64,000 nucleotides of DNA, taken from contig CM073595.1 of the NCBI GenBank assembly GCA_037074705.1, positions 71,782,139 to 71,846,138 on the forward strand. The letters run 5' to 3'. Positions 39,443 through 52,489 of the stretch are shown here, piece by piece. The first letter of the stretch is position 1, and each line of letters opens with the position of its first letter. A program made the position numbers and the translations under genes. The notes beneath the pieces are model-generated. The model was given only the letters and a program-made list of their open reading frames with translations, did not search any database and was not told where the DNA came from. Source of the DNA: Zhengitettix transpicula (taxonomy: Eukaryota; Arthropoda; Insecta; Orthoptera; Tetrigidae).

Positions 39443-42400
39443 TTACAGCTCATGATCACCAATATTAACAGTTGATGCTGGTACTTGATCAATTAGAAGA
39501 TCTGCATTTTTGATAACTCTGTAATAGAAGTTCACAGCTTGGTGGTAATGTTCTATAGAAATGCGTTCATTGTTGCCATGGTAGCGAGCAACGTCCATAG
39601 GTGTGACAACTGTTGGCAGAAATCTGTATAGGTTGTTGGTCAAACTGAGATACCATCGTGTATCCGTGTTGGCAATAAATACACCTACAAAGCAGATATA
39701 TAATAAATTATATAGATATTTGTGGCAGAAAAAACAATTTAATTTCATAAAATAATATAATAGACAAAGTTGATAATTTAAGTGTGAAAATAAGCAACCA
39801 GATTAAATCAGATTTTTTATCCATAGTAAAAAATACAAACTCCGTAATACATAAAATAACTTTGTAATTATATTCCAAGTGTCAGTGCTTTTTTGTTTTA
39901 TAGTTTGAGCATGGAAAAATTCCAATCCATAAATTCAATTAATTGATTTCCGTTATTAGAATATTATAAATTGACCAATTGTTTTATTAATTCAAAACAG
40001 ACGTTAAATTAAAAATTTTATGCCTGGCATTGAATAACTTTCTATTCTTTTATTAATTAATTACTGAAAATAATGATTTCCTTCACTTTTATATGTTTTG
40101 TTTAAAAGACTGAATATCTTTAACTTTTAAATAGGTTGCTATATATTTCCCACAGATGTGCAAGTTTTGTATTGTATTTCTACATTTAAATTACAAACTG
40201 TTGTTAATCGAAGAGTTTGTTTGCTGTTATGTCTTAAAATTGGTACCTTTGGCATACTATACATACACATCTTATTATTCCAAAGTTTACCTGGGACAAC
40301 TACTGCATCTCTAAAAACTTGTTGGATACTAGTAGCAACCATTTGAAATGGAATGCACTCTTTTCCAAATGGAGATACTGGGTGTGCTTCCCTAGAAGTC
40401 TTCACCCGGATGTGGACTCGAGGATCTGATATGACGTCTCTGTCATATGCAATCACCTCTGCAACTGTTTGTGCTGGGTGAACTCTATGATTAATAACAG
40501 CTGTTGCAGATGGAGGAACAACATTTTCCTAAAAGTTAAACAAATTTTGAGACTGTTAATGGACTCAATTTTGTTGCTGAAAACTGCAAAGAACAATATG
40601 TAGACAATTGTAATGTCAACATATGAATGTTGAATTAAAATTACTTATATATCACAGTTTTGTTGTGTAAGTTTCAAAGATTGCTTCTTTTTTGTGACAT
40701 TGAACTGTCCACAGTTTTTATTATACAATATGAATTAATGCAATAGTCATTATCGTCTACAGGAATATGGAACCAAAACCATAAAGTATAAATATGTTTA
40801 GTAAAACATTGGTGAGAAACGTTACAGCTAATTCAGGAAATTTTGACAACAAAAACCTCGTGTGTCAATTACATGTTGATTTTGAAACCTATAATTGTTT
40901 CCAGTCAATTCAAGTATCAAATATTAGGCAATAATTATTATTTGATCACTTATATTTGAAGAACATTACTTTGTGTTAGAGGTTATAGAAAAACATCTTG
41001 TATGAACTCATGTTTTCTGTAAACGCTCCTATAAGACAATGCCTATTGTACTCATTAAGCCAATTCACAATGAGTTAATTGAGATATAATTCACATTTAT
41101 TAATGGTAGGAATAACAACTTTACATCAAATCATGGCTATTGTAGGATAAATTGTATTTTTGTATATTCCCAGTTGTCATTCTGTATACCGCTTTGTGGC
41201 ATTTCATTTTTTCTCAGTTCTATGATTAATTTTTGTCACCTTAGATCCATGCGCAAACATAAAATTATTACATGGTACATTATTTACTTCTATTTGCAGA
41301 GAAATTTAGGATTTATAAAAACATTGGACATTTTACACTAAACATATCACTTTTGGTGTTACATAAATCTACCACACAAAGAATATAACTAAAAAATAAC
41401 TTTTCAATGATGACCTTGTAGAATATTTAAACAAGAGTGTTTTTAGAATACCTTTATGCCTCCATGGAACACAGTTATTGCTGTTGTCGTGCGAACCATT
41501 GAGTTTGCTATTGGTGTATGTTCCATTTCACGAGCCATGAATCCAGAAAACAGCCAAAGATTGTTATACAAAAGCTGGTAACTGAATGATACCTGAAAGG
41601 AAGATTTATTTTAAATTTGAGGAAAAATGTGAATTGTGTTGCCACACATCTGATCTGGACCTGATTTTCAAAAACAAAAAAAAAAATTTAAATTTTAAAA
41701 AAAATTCTCTCTCTTCATATGAACAGGTGTCACCATTAGCTCATATTCAAGTAATATATTTCTTATTTGCTCACCTCTTAATTCGCCCAATAATGAGGTA
41801 TGTTAATTTTGAAAGATTAAGATTTTTGTGGAATAGATTTGGCAGAGTTGAAGTTTATGACAACAGTGTGGATTTGGTTAGAATATTGTTATTTGAGTTT
41901 TTTATTGTCCAATTGGGAGAATTGAAAGGTGAAATGAGAAAGGGAAATAGAGATATAAGGTGAATAGGAGTTTTCTTTTACCTTCGAAACAGATTTTCTT
42001 CTTCCGTCTCTTCTTTAACAATTTTTTCATACTTTTTCAACTTCTATTTTCCATTCACTCCTTGACCCATATGTCTCCATTCCTTTACAATTTCACCTTC
42101 CAATTCTGTCAATCAGACAATGGAAAACCCAAATAACAATATTCCAAATAGATCTAGCAATATAAACTTTTTGTACCAATCAGAACACTCAAATTTTAGT
42201 AATTAGTGATTATTCAATATTGCCTTGTGAGTTCACACTATAAGACATTCATAGCAGTTTATACCTAGGAAGTGTCAGAAGTGCAGACTATGTTTATCAT
42301 AAAGAATGCAGTCTTTCTCGGTGCCTAGATCTTTTCACTTGGTTAGACGCCAGAGAATATTTTGATCATGTTTGTCATACTTAAAAAAGTACACAATTCC

Positions 42401-45400
42401 AACCTCTGGACTATCTAAAAAAAATTTATTTATAATTGAAAAATATAGACCTATTAAACCAATTGTGTTAGAAAAAAATAAAGTTATAGTTTCTTTAAAA
42501 TCATGTATTGTGAAGTGTTCTTAAATTAATATGTAAACTATCTGTGTTTTTGGAATATTTTCTATTTTAACAAGCATACGTTTGATGTGAAAGAATGTTA
42601 TCATAATGTATAGATTCAGCTATGATAAATTAAACAACACATCAAAACCATGTATATATTTAATTAAGAATGTAGATTTTAAATGGCCAATGTGTAACAA
42701 AGTAGTGTTGGCACAAGACAGAAGACTGAGTATAAACATACCTTATATTGCTTCTGCATTTGTTTACTGATGCTGATTACACTGTCTATAAAAGTTCAGC
42801 TGAGGAATATATGAGGTGCATTATGAAATGAATTGTTAACTGCTGGTCATCAAATGATAAGTATGGCCAATAAAGTGTTCTCTTAACTTAAAAAAAACCT
42901 GACATGCATTGTACAGTTTAAAGCATTAAATATTCATGGGGTGTTCTTGCCTGGTTAAAAGTAATGGTTGGTAATGACCAATATAACAGACAAAATTGTA
43001 TGTACAATGGAAAATTAAATATGTATATCTGGTAAGAATTATTTTGCTTAATATTTTGATCATAACTCATCATAATCCTTAACTGAAGTTTTAAAAAATG
43101 GGTTGGTTAAGGGATGGAAAAGATATTCCCTTTCATTAACTTTAATATTTATATTTTTGATTACAGCCAAATTGAGTTAGAGCCACAACAATAAGTAATC
43201 CAATATATTAACTGAAATTTATGTATAAACCTCAATTGCTCATATTTTCTTGCCTATTACATTGGTCATTAAATTGATATTAATTTTTGGTGGTCATACA
43301 TTCCTAATAATCATTATTGATTTTATAGTAACACAATGCGAACTGCAATTACCCCAAAATAGTCAGACCATCATCTAACGTCACAGAGATAAGAGGGAAT
43401 ATATAATCTGAGTCCCAACATGGGTTCTATATATATAATATATTAGTAAGGATATTACATTGTCAAAATTATTTGTGACATTGGTATAAAAAGAAAAGAG
43501 AGACTAAGAGCTTCCAAAAATTTGAAGAACTACCTTCGTTCCCAATGGCTACATCGTACTTCATTTTCAGGTAAGCCACAAGCTATCTCTCTTTCCTTTC
43601 CATACCAATATCACACACACACAAGTAATAGTGCTTATAGATTATCTGGTAGAAGGTTCTGAACAACTTTATAAAAGTTTCCTTTTATTTAGCAATGAAT
43701 ATAGTGCAAAGAATTTGAAGTAATGAGAATTTGCAAACTATGATTACACTTCAAGAATTTTGCTCTATTAAAATGTGGCAACCACATTCTCTCAGATATG
43801 AAAGAAGATACACTTAATTCAATAGCTGTCTTGAATATTCTGTCACCAGGAAAACACAAATTTATGATGAACAGATGAGAAATCTTCAGCTTATATAGCT
43901 AAGCTGCTCTTTCATTGAAAAATAGAATTTGTGAACTCACATGAGGAGCAAGATATTTGAATGTAGCTGCTTCTGGTCCCTGCCCCAAAAGGGCTGGTTG
44001 GGGATTCTGTTCCAGGCGTGCTACAGCAGAAGCCAGGATACCTATAGCTGACTCAGCTGGAGGAAAACTAGAATGTCCTGGACTTCCAGTGACACTTAAT
44101 TCAATAGTTGCCGTACCTTTTTCTGAAACACCAACCCTGAAACAACCAGTTTCATAAGAAAAAAATTAACAGCAATAAAATTGATAGAAATACTTTCATG
44201 TTAACTTACATGGCTACAAGTTTGTCAGTGCCTGGTATTAAGTCTTGGCTTAGAGGAAAACCTTCATCAAGAACAAAATCTAGACGATCTATACCTCGTG
44301 ATATAAGCAATTTTGACAACTCCTGTGCTCCTCTTTTTCCAGATATCTGCAATGATGACAGTATCATAAGTAAATAACAGTATCAAAAACAGTTTGTTTA
44401 ATTTTACATATTAATACATTTATATTTATCACTTAAAAAACCATTTTATCAATACACTTGATTAAATTTTCAATAATGGACAAATGATAAAATAAAATTT
44501 TATTAATTCATTTATAATCAAGATTGGCCATTCGCAAGTATCAAATGACATTGTGAGTTCTCAGTATGTAATTACACATCAAAACCAATTTCATAAGTCA
44601 AAGAATTAGATTTTTAGGTTCATAATACTGAATCTCTCAATAACATTTTGATTATAATTTGGTATGAACAATTAACACCCTGCAATTAAATTTACTTTAA
44701 TTTTGAGGATGATACAACTCTTACTAGTAGAGCAATTCACATATTCTTAATCAAGATCCTGATTAAAATAGTGGTAAATGTTAATTAATAGTAGAAAAAA
44801 CAATCCATAATGCTAATGTGAGCCATACATTGTCTTTCTTCAGTTTACTATATATCTTTAGATACTCGTTTGTTTCTGTTATAGCGCAAATTAAAAATTT
44901 GTAAAATGTAACTATATAACATACTTCTTCATCATGACCAAATGCAATGAAAAATGACCTCAGAGGCCGCTGTCCCTTCTCCAACATAAATTCCATGGCT
45001 TCTAGGATGCCCTAAAAGTAAAAAAGATTTAACTATAAGTAGTATTAACATTAGGTCATAGTCGATAGACCCTACTCTCAGTACTGGTTGTGGAAAGAGT
45101 CATGAGTTTTACAGAAATTATAGTAAAACATTTAATTATTTATTTTATCCTACAAATTAAATTACAATTTTATAGCATAAAATTCTTTACAGAATGTATG
45201 TTTCAATATCAATCAAATTCTACCAATTCATTATTTGAAAAGGAGTTTCTAACAAAAAAATGTGATTAGCCACTTCGCCTAGAAGATGACGGCAGTGCAT
45301 TTGTCCGTCGAAATGTCGCGTTTCAATCGCATTGTTACCCAGGTGGAAAACCGAGAACTTTTTCTTCGCCAATTTCTTAATTTAATTGTACCATTCTAAG

Positions 45401-45928
45401 TGTTTAATGTTCTCTTGGAGTTTATGAAATATAGTAACAGCATAGGCAACTGAGCTTAATTTGGTACAAGTTCATTAATGTGAAATTTCCAGTTTCATTT
45501 ATTATCAACAGATGGTTACAAATAAATTTAAGCCAAGTCATATCTTTAGGACAATTTATGAATAGTAATAATTTCATTAACATAAGAAAAATTCAGCAGA
45601 TACTACCTATTTCTTAAATTCTAGTAACTGTCATGAAAGGTAACATAATAAATAGAGATAAAATAAAATAAAATATGGGCAAGAACTCTTACCATTACAC
45701 CAGTTTTGTCATCAATGGCTCCCCGGCCATAAATAAATGTACGATTCACAATTTTTCCACTGAATGGTGGCACATCCCAAGCTTTAGGATCAACAGGCAC
45801 AACATCTAAATGAGATGCAAGTAAATATGGCATTTTTCCTCCTTGTGTGCCCTCAACTGTATAAAGCAAACTATAATCATTCACAACTTCCCTCTTAATG
45901 AATGAAGAACTGTGGATCAAGGGAAAAT
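39443..45928 (-). CDS. PM20D1: PM20D1-like M20 peptidase, C-terminal 425 residues (N-terminus not found)
   Basis: Zinc-dependent amidohydrolase of peptidase family M20, PM20D1 branch, which in mammals makes and hydrolyses N-fatty-acyl amino acids. Exons in gene order: 45928-45693, 45011-44925, 44346-44210, 44136-43941, 41592-41452, 40528-40291, 39684-39443 (TAA). Borders are AG/GT and phases match throughout, giving 1,277 nt. Active-site parts are all present (fragment numbering): ASHLDVVP with His40, GRGAIDDK with Asp73/74, GHDEE with Glu107/108, VLDEG with Asp135, and RYHGNNE with His381. The dimerisation part runs from GVSEKG (about 156) to about 300. The first exon starts inside a codon, so at least one upstream exon is needed; compared with PM20D1 (about 500 residues) some 75-90 residues including the signal peptide are missing. 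I did not find them in 46-64 kb; they may lie beyond the window. A secreted or secretory-pathway location is inferred from the family. The gene converges with the sorting nexin. Conventional introns and intact frame argue for a live gene. Confidence 0.93.
41838..42165. repeat. Inverted repeat (foldback MITE) in an M20 intron
   Basis: About 41855-41945 and the complement of about 42045-42165 align along gaatattgttatttg(a/g)g, a ttgtc core, gaattg(g/a)a(a/g)ggtgaaat. Divergence is moderate. It lies in the 2.3-kb intron between the fourth and fifth seen exons. The open frame crossing it is not a gene. Confidence 0.6.
43430..43620. repeat. Foldback element copy FB-3
   Basis: Starts tattagtaaggatattacat and ends tctctctttcctttccatac, matching the termini of FB-4. 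It is shortened internally and next to TA and CA tracts. Confidence 0.6.
45262..45360 (+). repeat. Hairpin element HP-3 (diverged, no clear target duplication)
   Basis: It has the same order as HP-2: CTAGAAGAT, stem GACGG/CCGTC, GAAATG, TCGCGTT, then acccaggtggaaaaccgaga. Stem II differs in sequence from HP-1 and HP-2 but still pairs. The arms are eroded, and flanking duplications are not convincing. It is in the first seen intron of the M20 gene. Confidence 0.6.
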
Positions 45929-46299
45929 CTGAAAATACACTGCACAAATTAAATTTTTTCAGTGGTACTTACACAACACAACAGATAATGGCTTTAAACC
46001 AATACAACTATATATAAACAAAATCATGAATTTTTCATAATATAAATAATTGTGTGAGAACTAAACTATCAACCACATGACAAACAAACAATCTTTCTTG
46101 GTTAGAGGGCTTACTGATTGGAATGAAAGTATGATATGCTTATAAAATGCACAATCATACACATGTGATTGTTACTGTGAAATGGTTGTTCTAAACATCA
46201 CAGCCCAGCCTGCAGAGCTGGAAAATAATTTCAACTTCAAAACGTATAAGTTATTTGCAATCATCACCTCACACCTATGATTATATATATATATATACT

Positions 46300-46639
46300 A
46301 TTAGTAAGGATATGACATTGTCAAAAATAATTGCAATATTGGTATGGAAATGAAAGAGAGATAGCTACTAGCTTACTTGAAAGTGAAGTACGGTGTAGCC
46401 ATAGGGAACCGAAGGTTGTTCTTCAAATTTTCGGAGGCTCTCTGCCTTCTTCAAGGAGTGTTACACCACTCCATGCACAGTTCACAGCCGGCCAGTGCAT
46501 GGAATGGTGTAACACTTCTTCCTGAAGAAGTAAGCTGAGAGCCTCCGAAAATTTGAAGAACAACCTTTGGTTCCCTATGGCTACACCGTACTTTTTTTCA
46601 GATAAGCGTATCTCTCTTTCCTTTTCATACCAATATTGC

Positions 46640-46640
<1 letters not shown>
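46300..46640. repeat. Foldback element copy FB-4, best-preserved
   Basis: A near-complete palindrome. The left arm runs tattagtaaggatatgacat..attgcaatattggtatgga..ggaggctctctgccttc, and the right arm is its reverse complement ending ccaatattgcaattatatat. The centre has catgcacagttcacagccgg. Both ends abut (TA)n runs, suggesting TA-targeted insertion. Frames seen on both strands are shadows of the palindrome. Confidence 0.8.
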
Positions 46641-46687
<47 letters not shown>

Positions 46688-46689
46688 CC

Positions 46690-46950
46690 TTTTAATACCA
46701 ATTATTTTAATTATTCTGACAATGTTACATTGTCAGAATAATTAAAAGAATTGGTATAGAAAAGAAACAAGAGAAAGGTGGTGACTTCCCTGAATAGAAG
46801 CTGTGTTGCTATTCCAGACAGGACAAAGTTCTTCAAATTTTCAGGCATTATCCTCCTTTATCAGGAGAAGGAAGGCACATCCCATGTGCCGGCCGGTTGA
46901 AAATTTGAAGAACTTCCACTTGTCTTGAATGGCGAAATCACATTGGATAA
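46690..46950. repeat. Foldback element copy FB-5, diverged
   Basis: Opens with the palindrome attattctgacaatg/cattgtcagaataat, then gaattggtatagaaaagaaa, and contains the inverted pair gttcttcaaattttcaggca and ttgaaaatttgaagaacttc. Same family, with a different centre (cccatgtgccggccgg). Confidence 0.6.
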
Positions 46951-47084
46951 TGAGGAAAGTTAGGTTATTGGGAGAATGGTTGGAATACGCTCGAAATAAA
47001 GCATATGCTAAGGCACAGAAATATACTCAAAAGAAATCATATGTTCAAGGTGTTTGGGGAAAAGAAAGAAGAATGAAAGGCTGA

Positions 47085-47180
47085 TAATATTTGGCAGGGC
47101 TGGGAATTTATCCCAGGTACATTTGGTCAGTACAAAAACTGCTCTACTGACTGAACTACCTTGCCAGTCCACGGCTCTAG
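47085..47180 (-). repeat. tRNA-derived SINE head
   Basis: On the - strand: GGCAAGGTAGTTCAGTCAGT, then AGAGCA, closely resembling a tRNA D-arm/A box (GTAGCTCAGTnGGTAGAGCA). About 45 nt later comes ..CCTGGGATAAATTCCCAG, a decayed B-box/T-arm hairpin. No cloverleaf complete enough for a functional tRNA was found. Confidence 0.65.
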
Positions 47181-48122
47181 TGAATATAGTCAGTCTTATT
47201 AACATGTAGAGGGTGGAATGGATAGAGTAGAGGGAGTGAAGAGTTAAAAAATTTCTCCAATTCTCAACCTCATGGAGCCAACCACAGGCTTTAAATATGA
47301 TAATTAAATATAAGGTACAATAAATGAAAGTCTCACACATTTATTTGCTGTATAGATAAAAATCAAATATTATTCACAAGAAAATAAACTATTATCACAT
47401 CATGACTGTTCATATAACTAAAAGACAATAGCAATTAAAGAATTTTACCTATTATTAATCAATAATCTGATGATAAGATTCACACAATTCAATTCAATTT
47501 GAATTCAAATGTTTCTCACCATTACATTCAAATACAAATAATGATCACAAAAAAATATTTGTTTAATAACAGAACAAGATGTTTCCATAAACCAATTCCT
47601 CAAAAATAAATTTTATGATTCAAACTCAATTTGACACTGGAAAGTGTAAGCGTAATTTAGCCACATATTTCTCTTCCACAGTAAACAGTTTCATAAAATT
47701 GTATATCATTATTGAGAATAAATTTGGATACGCATTATCAGAAGTTATCTGTTGACAACTTTCACATGAGAAACATTGTGACAATTTAATTTATAAAAAC
47801 ATATTTATAAAGCTAATGTGACAACTGCTGTAAAATGGTGAGAATGTGTGAAAAAAAGTTGATAGAAAAATTGTTAGTAATTGGAAAGTTATAAATAATT
47901 AAGTGATAATAAATAGGATCAAAGTTTTGAAAATTATTGAATCCATTACAAGGAGGAAAGCACAAAAATTCGTATCACAACTTTTAGTAAAGAAAACGAC
48001 TTGGCCTACGTAGTTTATGCCATCCTTGGAGAGACTGTTGCCAAGATTTTTTTTGCCTGAAGAATGCTTACGACGTGAGTTGGCTTAGACAGAACAACAA
48101 ATTGGGAAGGGTAATTAATATT

Positions 48123-48264
48123 CAGTGGCATAGCGTGGCGTGGACAGTGGGGGGTGAGCTGTCTCCAGGTGGCAGAATTTCTTTAAAATTTTGACTTAAA
48201 TACCTAAATAAGGTGGCGAATTTGGCCTCCACCATTGGTAGCTGAAACCCATACTACACTATTG
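48123..48264. mobile_element. hAT-type MITE with perfect 8-bp target duplication
   Basis: A 142-bp element beginning CAGTGGCATAGCGTGG and ending CCATACTACACTATTG, which are imperfect inverted ends of the hAT CAGnGGC type. It is flanked by identical TTAATATT octamers at 48115-48122 and 48265-48272. There is no coding capacity, so mobilisation would have depended on a hAT transposase elsewhere. Confidence 0.8.
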
Positions 48265-49429
48265 TTAATATTTTTCAAAGTTTTTAATACTGGGTAAAAC
48301 CTGAAAGTTTTTCTTTGGGCTATATATTATACTAACACATTTTTTACACAATTTTCTCAAAGTTTTGCCAAGCATACCATATTTAATAGCTCATATTGAA
48401 TATTGTTGTGCTTGTGTGTCATGACTAAAGTAATTATGGTTATTAATTTCATCCAAAAACATTGCAAATGGAAATTTAAGTTCAAATTTAGGTAAAGTCA
48501 TGTAAAGGTTAAACAGAACTATTTGGCTTTGCCAAATTTACTGCTTTAACATTAAGTACAACAATTCAAACAGATATATACTTCACAAAAATTACACTTT
48601 GAATATATATATTTCCTGTCATTAGTATTTACATACATTAACTGTATTCAAAGTCAGATATTAATTATTATATTGAGTGCAGCTATTACAAAGTATTACA
48701 TTACATTCCACTTATAAATATCATTTAAACTGTACAAACTTGCCCTCAATGTTGTTCCTACAATAAATAAATAATAATTTTCATATTTAATTCAATATAT
48801 TATTAATGAAATATAATAAAAATTACAAGCAGTTTTACTTTAGTCACATATATGAGTAATCAGTCTCCTAATGAATAGTCATATAGAGACTTTATATATA
48901 CTCATCTTACAACTCTACAAATTAATATGATGGCTATCTTTAATAATATAAAAATTGTACTTGTCCAGTATCAACTGATAATCAAGATGAAGTTTAGTAT
49001 ACATACAATAAATAATTACTTACACAATTTTCCACATAAATAATTAATGTGAAAATGCCAACAAGTTAAAATTGATATAAATGCCTAGGAACTTAATGGA
49101 AGATTTAAAGTGTATTAGTTATAAGTAAAAACCTATTGGCATTATATCAGTTTGAAATTGTTGTAGACATGATGGCAACTATAAGTCATAACTATGACAT
49201 CATTCCTATTTGAAAGTAAGCCCTGAGGCAAGTTCAATCAGTAAACAAGAATATATCCAGAATCAAACAGGGTATCTTTTGATGAAAGGACAATATATTG
49301 TAAGATCATATTAACGGTAATAGAAAACAAAAAAGTTCATAATGAACATGTGGTCAACACTACAAGGACACTACTTGGACATAAAAGTTAAAAACAAACA
49401 TTTAGTTTTATTTCATTTTATTTCTCGTT

Positions 49430-49700
49430 TAGATGATACAGATTTCACATGACATTCTCATTAACTAGATCACACATATCAATAAATTTTGCAACATGTT
49501 GATGATGGCTTGTCAAAGATCTTCTGGGTGTTCTCGTACAGCATTTAACATGCCTAGAATACTATTCAGATATTTCCACTAGTGTGTTAACCACTGTATT
49601 TGTACATCTCACCCTCAATTGTACGCAATAAATAAAAATCTAAAGGAAAGAGATCGGGAAATAATGTGAACAGATGTGTTACAAACACATCATATTGTGA
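49430..49700 (-). pseudogene. Decayed Tc1/mariner-like transposase fragment
   Basis: The - strand reads ..LFPDLFPLDFYLLRTIEGEM, which resembles the (S)PDLTPLDFFLWG motif near the third catalytic acid of insect DDE transposases. A stop-riddled remainder (NAVREHPEDL-like) follows. Only the motif supports the call. Confidence 0.45.
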
Positions 49701-49984
49701 TCATTCCTCGCATATTGATGATAAAATATTAGCACAGTGCTGTACATGTGGCATTCATGTGGGGACAACTGACTTAAATGCTGAAGAATATGGATAACAA
49801 ATCCCAAAATTTTTCACAAATATATAATTTATCTCCACAGGAGATGTGATGAAAACTAGGATAAATGAATAAGTATAAACAAGTGAAGTTATAAATGCAT
49901 TACAGATTTTAAAGAATGGCTAATCTCTGGACTTTTGAGTAATAGAAAACATGCTTCTAGTGGGAGAGGAGAATATTATTCTAT

Positions 49985-51010
49985 TAGCAAAAATACACAA
50001 TACCTGAAGGGAAGAAAGGTAATCAAGAGCTGGAATATCTTATTTTACAAAGATATGCATGTCACAAGGAAGGAAGTAAACAGAAATTGAAAATTTACAG
50101 GACACTAAATCTACTTCTAGTGTGTACAATATGTATTCAAGAAGATATGAATGTACTAGATATTTTAATGCCTGGGTGCAAACTAGCCAAGAGAACAATT
50201 AGGTCATAGAAATAGATACAAAAAATTACAAAATACTAATAATTACTCAATCCACAAATATCAAATGTCCGTAGCAATTATATTCATATACTTTGAGAAA
50301 GCATTCAAAGGTATAATACAAAAGTAGTCATCAATACGCTTAAAACACAAGCAGTTCTTACATCAGACTCAGCAAAACATACACAATGATGAAACAGTAC
50401 TAATTTAAATTACAGGAACAGACACAGGATTTCAAAATCAGTAGACACATCAGATAAGTTGATTTGATATAACACAATTTTTTCACTGCAATAATTCATA
50501 AACAAAGCTGAAAAATTTGCAATATGGACTAAAAATTTATGGAGCATTCTTTTTTTTCATTCTAGGTTTTATTGCTGTATTGCCTGGTAATGCAAAGAAT
50601 ATTCAAAAATTAATACAGGAACTGAGTAGTAACTTGGAAAAACAATGGTAACATTGAAAGAATACATACAGAAGTTCAGAAATATAAGTGAAATAAGAAA
50701 AATAGGATAGACAGATCAGTAAGTATACGTAGGTCAGGCAATAGAAAACATGGGGTAGAAAAGTTTGCAGTGAATAGAAGAACAAAGCTTAGATTGAGCA
50801 CATTTAGAATACATTCTGATCATACATTAATCTAATATGCCATTGGAAATAAAGAGGCAGACAATGACCAACGTGTCTTCACAGTAATAGCATGTGACAT
50901 AAATTGCACAATTTTACACGAGATGCATATGAAAATTTTTCAACTGTTTATGAGCAGCAGAACTTTTCCAAAATATGCCCTACAGTCCAGGTAAAGTCCA
51001 AGACATAAGA
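49985..51010 (+). pseudogene. Decayed LINE reverse transcriptase
   Basis: Across several frames and stops the + strand keeps the order of a LINE endonuclease-reverse transcriptase. It has a KLKIYRTLNLLLVC segment (compare NYRPINLLSV), REQLGHR (REQAGFR), SVAIIFIYFEKAFKG (motif A, FIDYEKAFDS), QQNIHND (IYND), FIAVLPGNAKNIQKLIQELS (after the RFADD motif), and a KEADNDQRVFTVIACDI tail (KVFNQCVLPVLTYG). There are many frameshifts and it is dead. Confidence 0.7.
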
Positions 51011-51273
51011 TCCTCCAAAATTATTAATATCCTTTTTCCCTTCTCAGCATGGCATTTACCCTTCCTTCTTCTAAAGCCAGAGAGTGAGAAATAGTCTTTA
51101 CTAAACATGGCCTAAAAGTGCACAGTTGGAAACCACATGGTGGTGACCTACTAACTATTGAAATAGGGGAATAAATTCCTCAAAATTTAACAATTCACTG
51201 CTAAACCAACCTGGTTGAAGCCACCTTTAACACTCAGGTAATTAATACATATTTTATGAATAATGTGTTAGGT

Positions 51274-52160
51274 TTGCAGGGTGTTTCAAAAATATAGGGC
51301 ATAATTTTGGGTATGTATTCCCCATATGTAGACAATAAAAAAAGTTCAGTACAACATGTGTCTGAAAATGCTTGGTTTACATTCCATGTTATGGCTTTCA
51401 AAACATTACCAGTAAGGCAGAAGGCAATGTTGCCCTGGCTTATTATTTGTACCAGGACAGGTACCCTCAGCGAAGATGTCCAGTTTGGAAGACATTTGAA
51501 CATCTCCATCACTGTCTGTGGACTCATAGGAAGTTTACATCTTCTTGTTTGACCAAGATGTAGAGGAGGAAACTCTGGATTCTGTGCACACAACTCCTAT
51601 CAAAACACGAAGGTTAGTGTTACAAGTTATTGTTCCTCATACAAGTCTGGAGGCTGTTGCGAGAACAACAGTTGTATCCTTATCATTTGCAATGTGTACA
51701 GACCCTGTTACCAGCAGATAACCCAGCATGAATTATGTTCTGTAAGTGATTCTTGCAGAAGTGTGCTACAAATCCAAACTTTACTGTCTTAGTATTATTC
51801 ACAGATGAAACACGAGATGACAATACCAATATTTACAATCATCATGTATGGGCATATCCTGCCAACAAATCGAATTGTGGCAGGTTGTGAGAAAATATGC
51901 AATACTCCTGGAATTTGGGATCCTGCTGTCAGGACCATGACACATCAATGTGAGGTCTGCATTCAAGTAGGAGGTGGACATTTTGAACATCTTCTGTAAA
52001 GGCCTGCAGAAAAATGTTACACTGAATATCACCAATTTGAAGGCTATAACTCAGAGACCAAGCATTTACAGACACACATTGTAGTGAACTTTTTGTATTG
52101 TCAACTTACGGGGAATACACGCCTGAAATTATGCCCTCTATTTTTTAAACACCCCGTATA
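51274..52160 (+). mobile_element. DUF4817-type DDE transposon relic with long terminal inverted repeats
   Basis: Terminal inverted repeats of about 130 bp: left 51274-51400 (gggtgtttcaaaaatatagg..) and right 52030-52160 (complement ggggtgtttaaaaaatagag..). Inside, AYYLYQDRYPQRRCP..KTFEHLHH near 51440-51520 is the DUF4817 N-terminal domain. VLFTDETRDDN near 51795 is the first catalytic Asp block. ICNTPGIWDPAVRTMTHQCE and GGGHFEHLL (52000) form the C-terminus. Frames are shifted and the middle is deleted. Frames on the opposite strand are shadows. Confidence 0.75.
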
Positions 52161-52489
52161 TTAAACATTTTTAGAGGAATGTACTAAAAATAAAATCTTC
52201 ACCATTTCAAAATATTTAAAGGATTTTTGTACATTTGTAGGTAATATGTGACAAACTGGATTAGTGTGGCCAAAACCATTTGCCAATCGGTGTCAGAAAT
52301 GCTTACATTTATATAGTATTGAATTATTTACATAGCTGATTGACAGTGAATTCCATTATTAAATTAAGGAAGCACAAAATAACAATTTTAGAATTTTCAA
52401 TCAATAAAAATCAAGGAAATGACTTGTTACATCATTGATTTTATATTTTTTATTTAAGTTAAAAGTAATAACTATACCATATTAAGCAC

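Noticed and set aside
39443..40456. Separate small genes at 39443-39748 and 40139-40456
   Set aside because: They are successive exons of one M20 gene with intron read-through at their ends.
41586..41963. 125-codon + strand frame
   Set aside because: It begins as the antisense of an M20 exon and runs through an inverted repeat.
47085..47180. Functional tRNA gene
   Set aside because: The D-arm is good but the anticodon region and T-arm are decayed, so a SINE head fits better.
51799..52035. - strand ORF in the 51-52 kb element
   Set aside because: It is the antisense of the transposase C-terminus.
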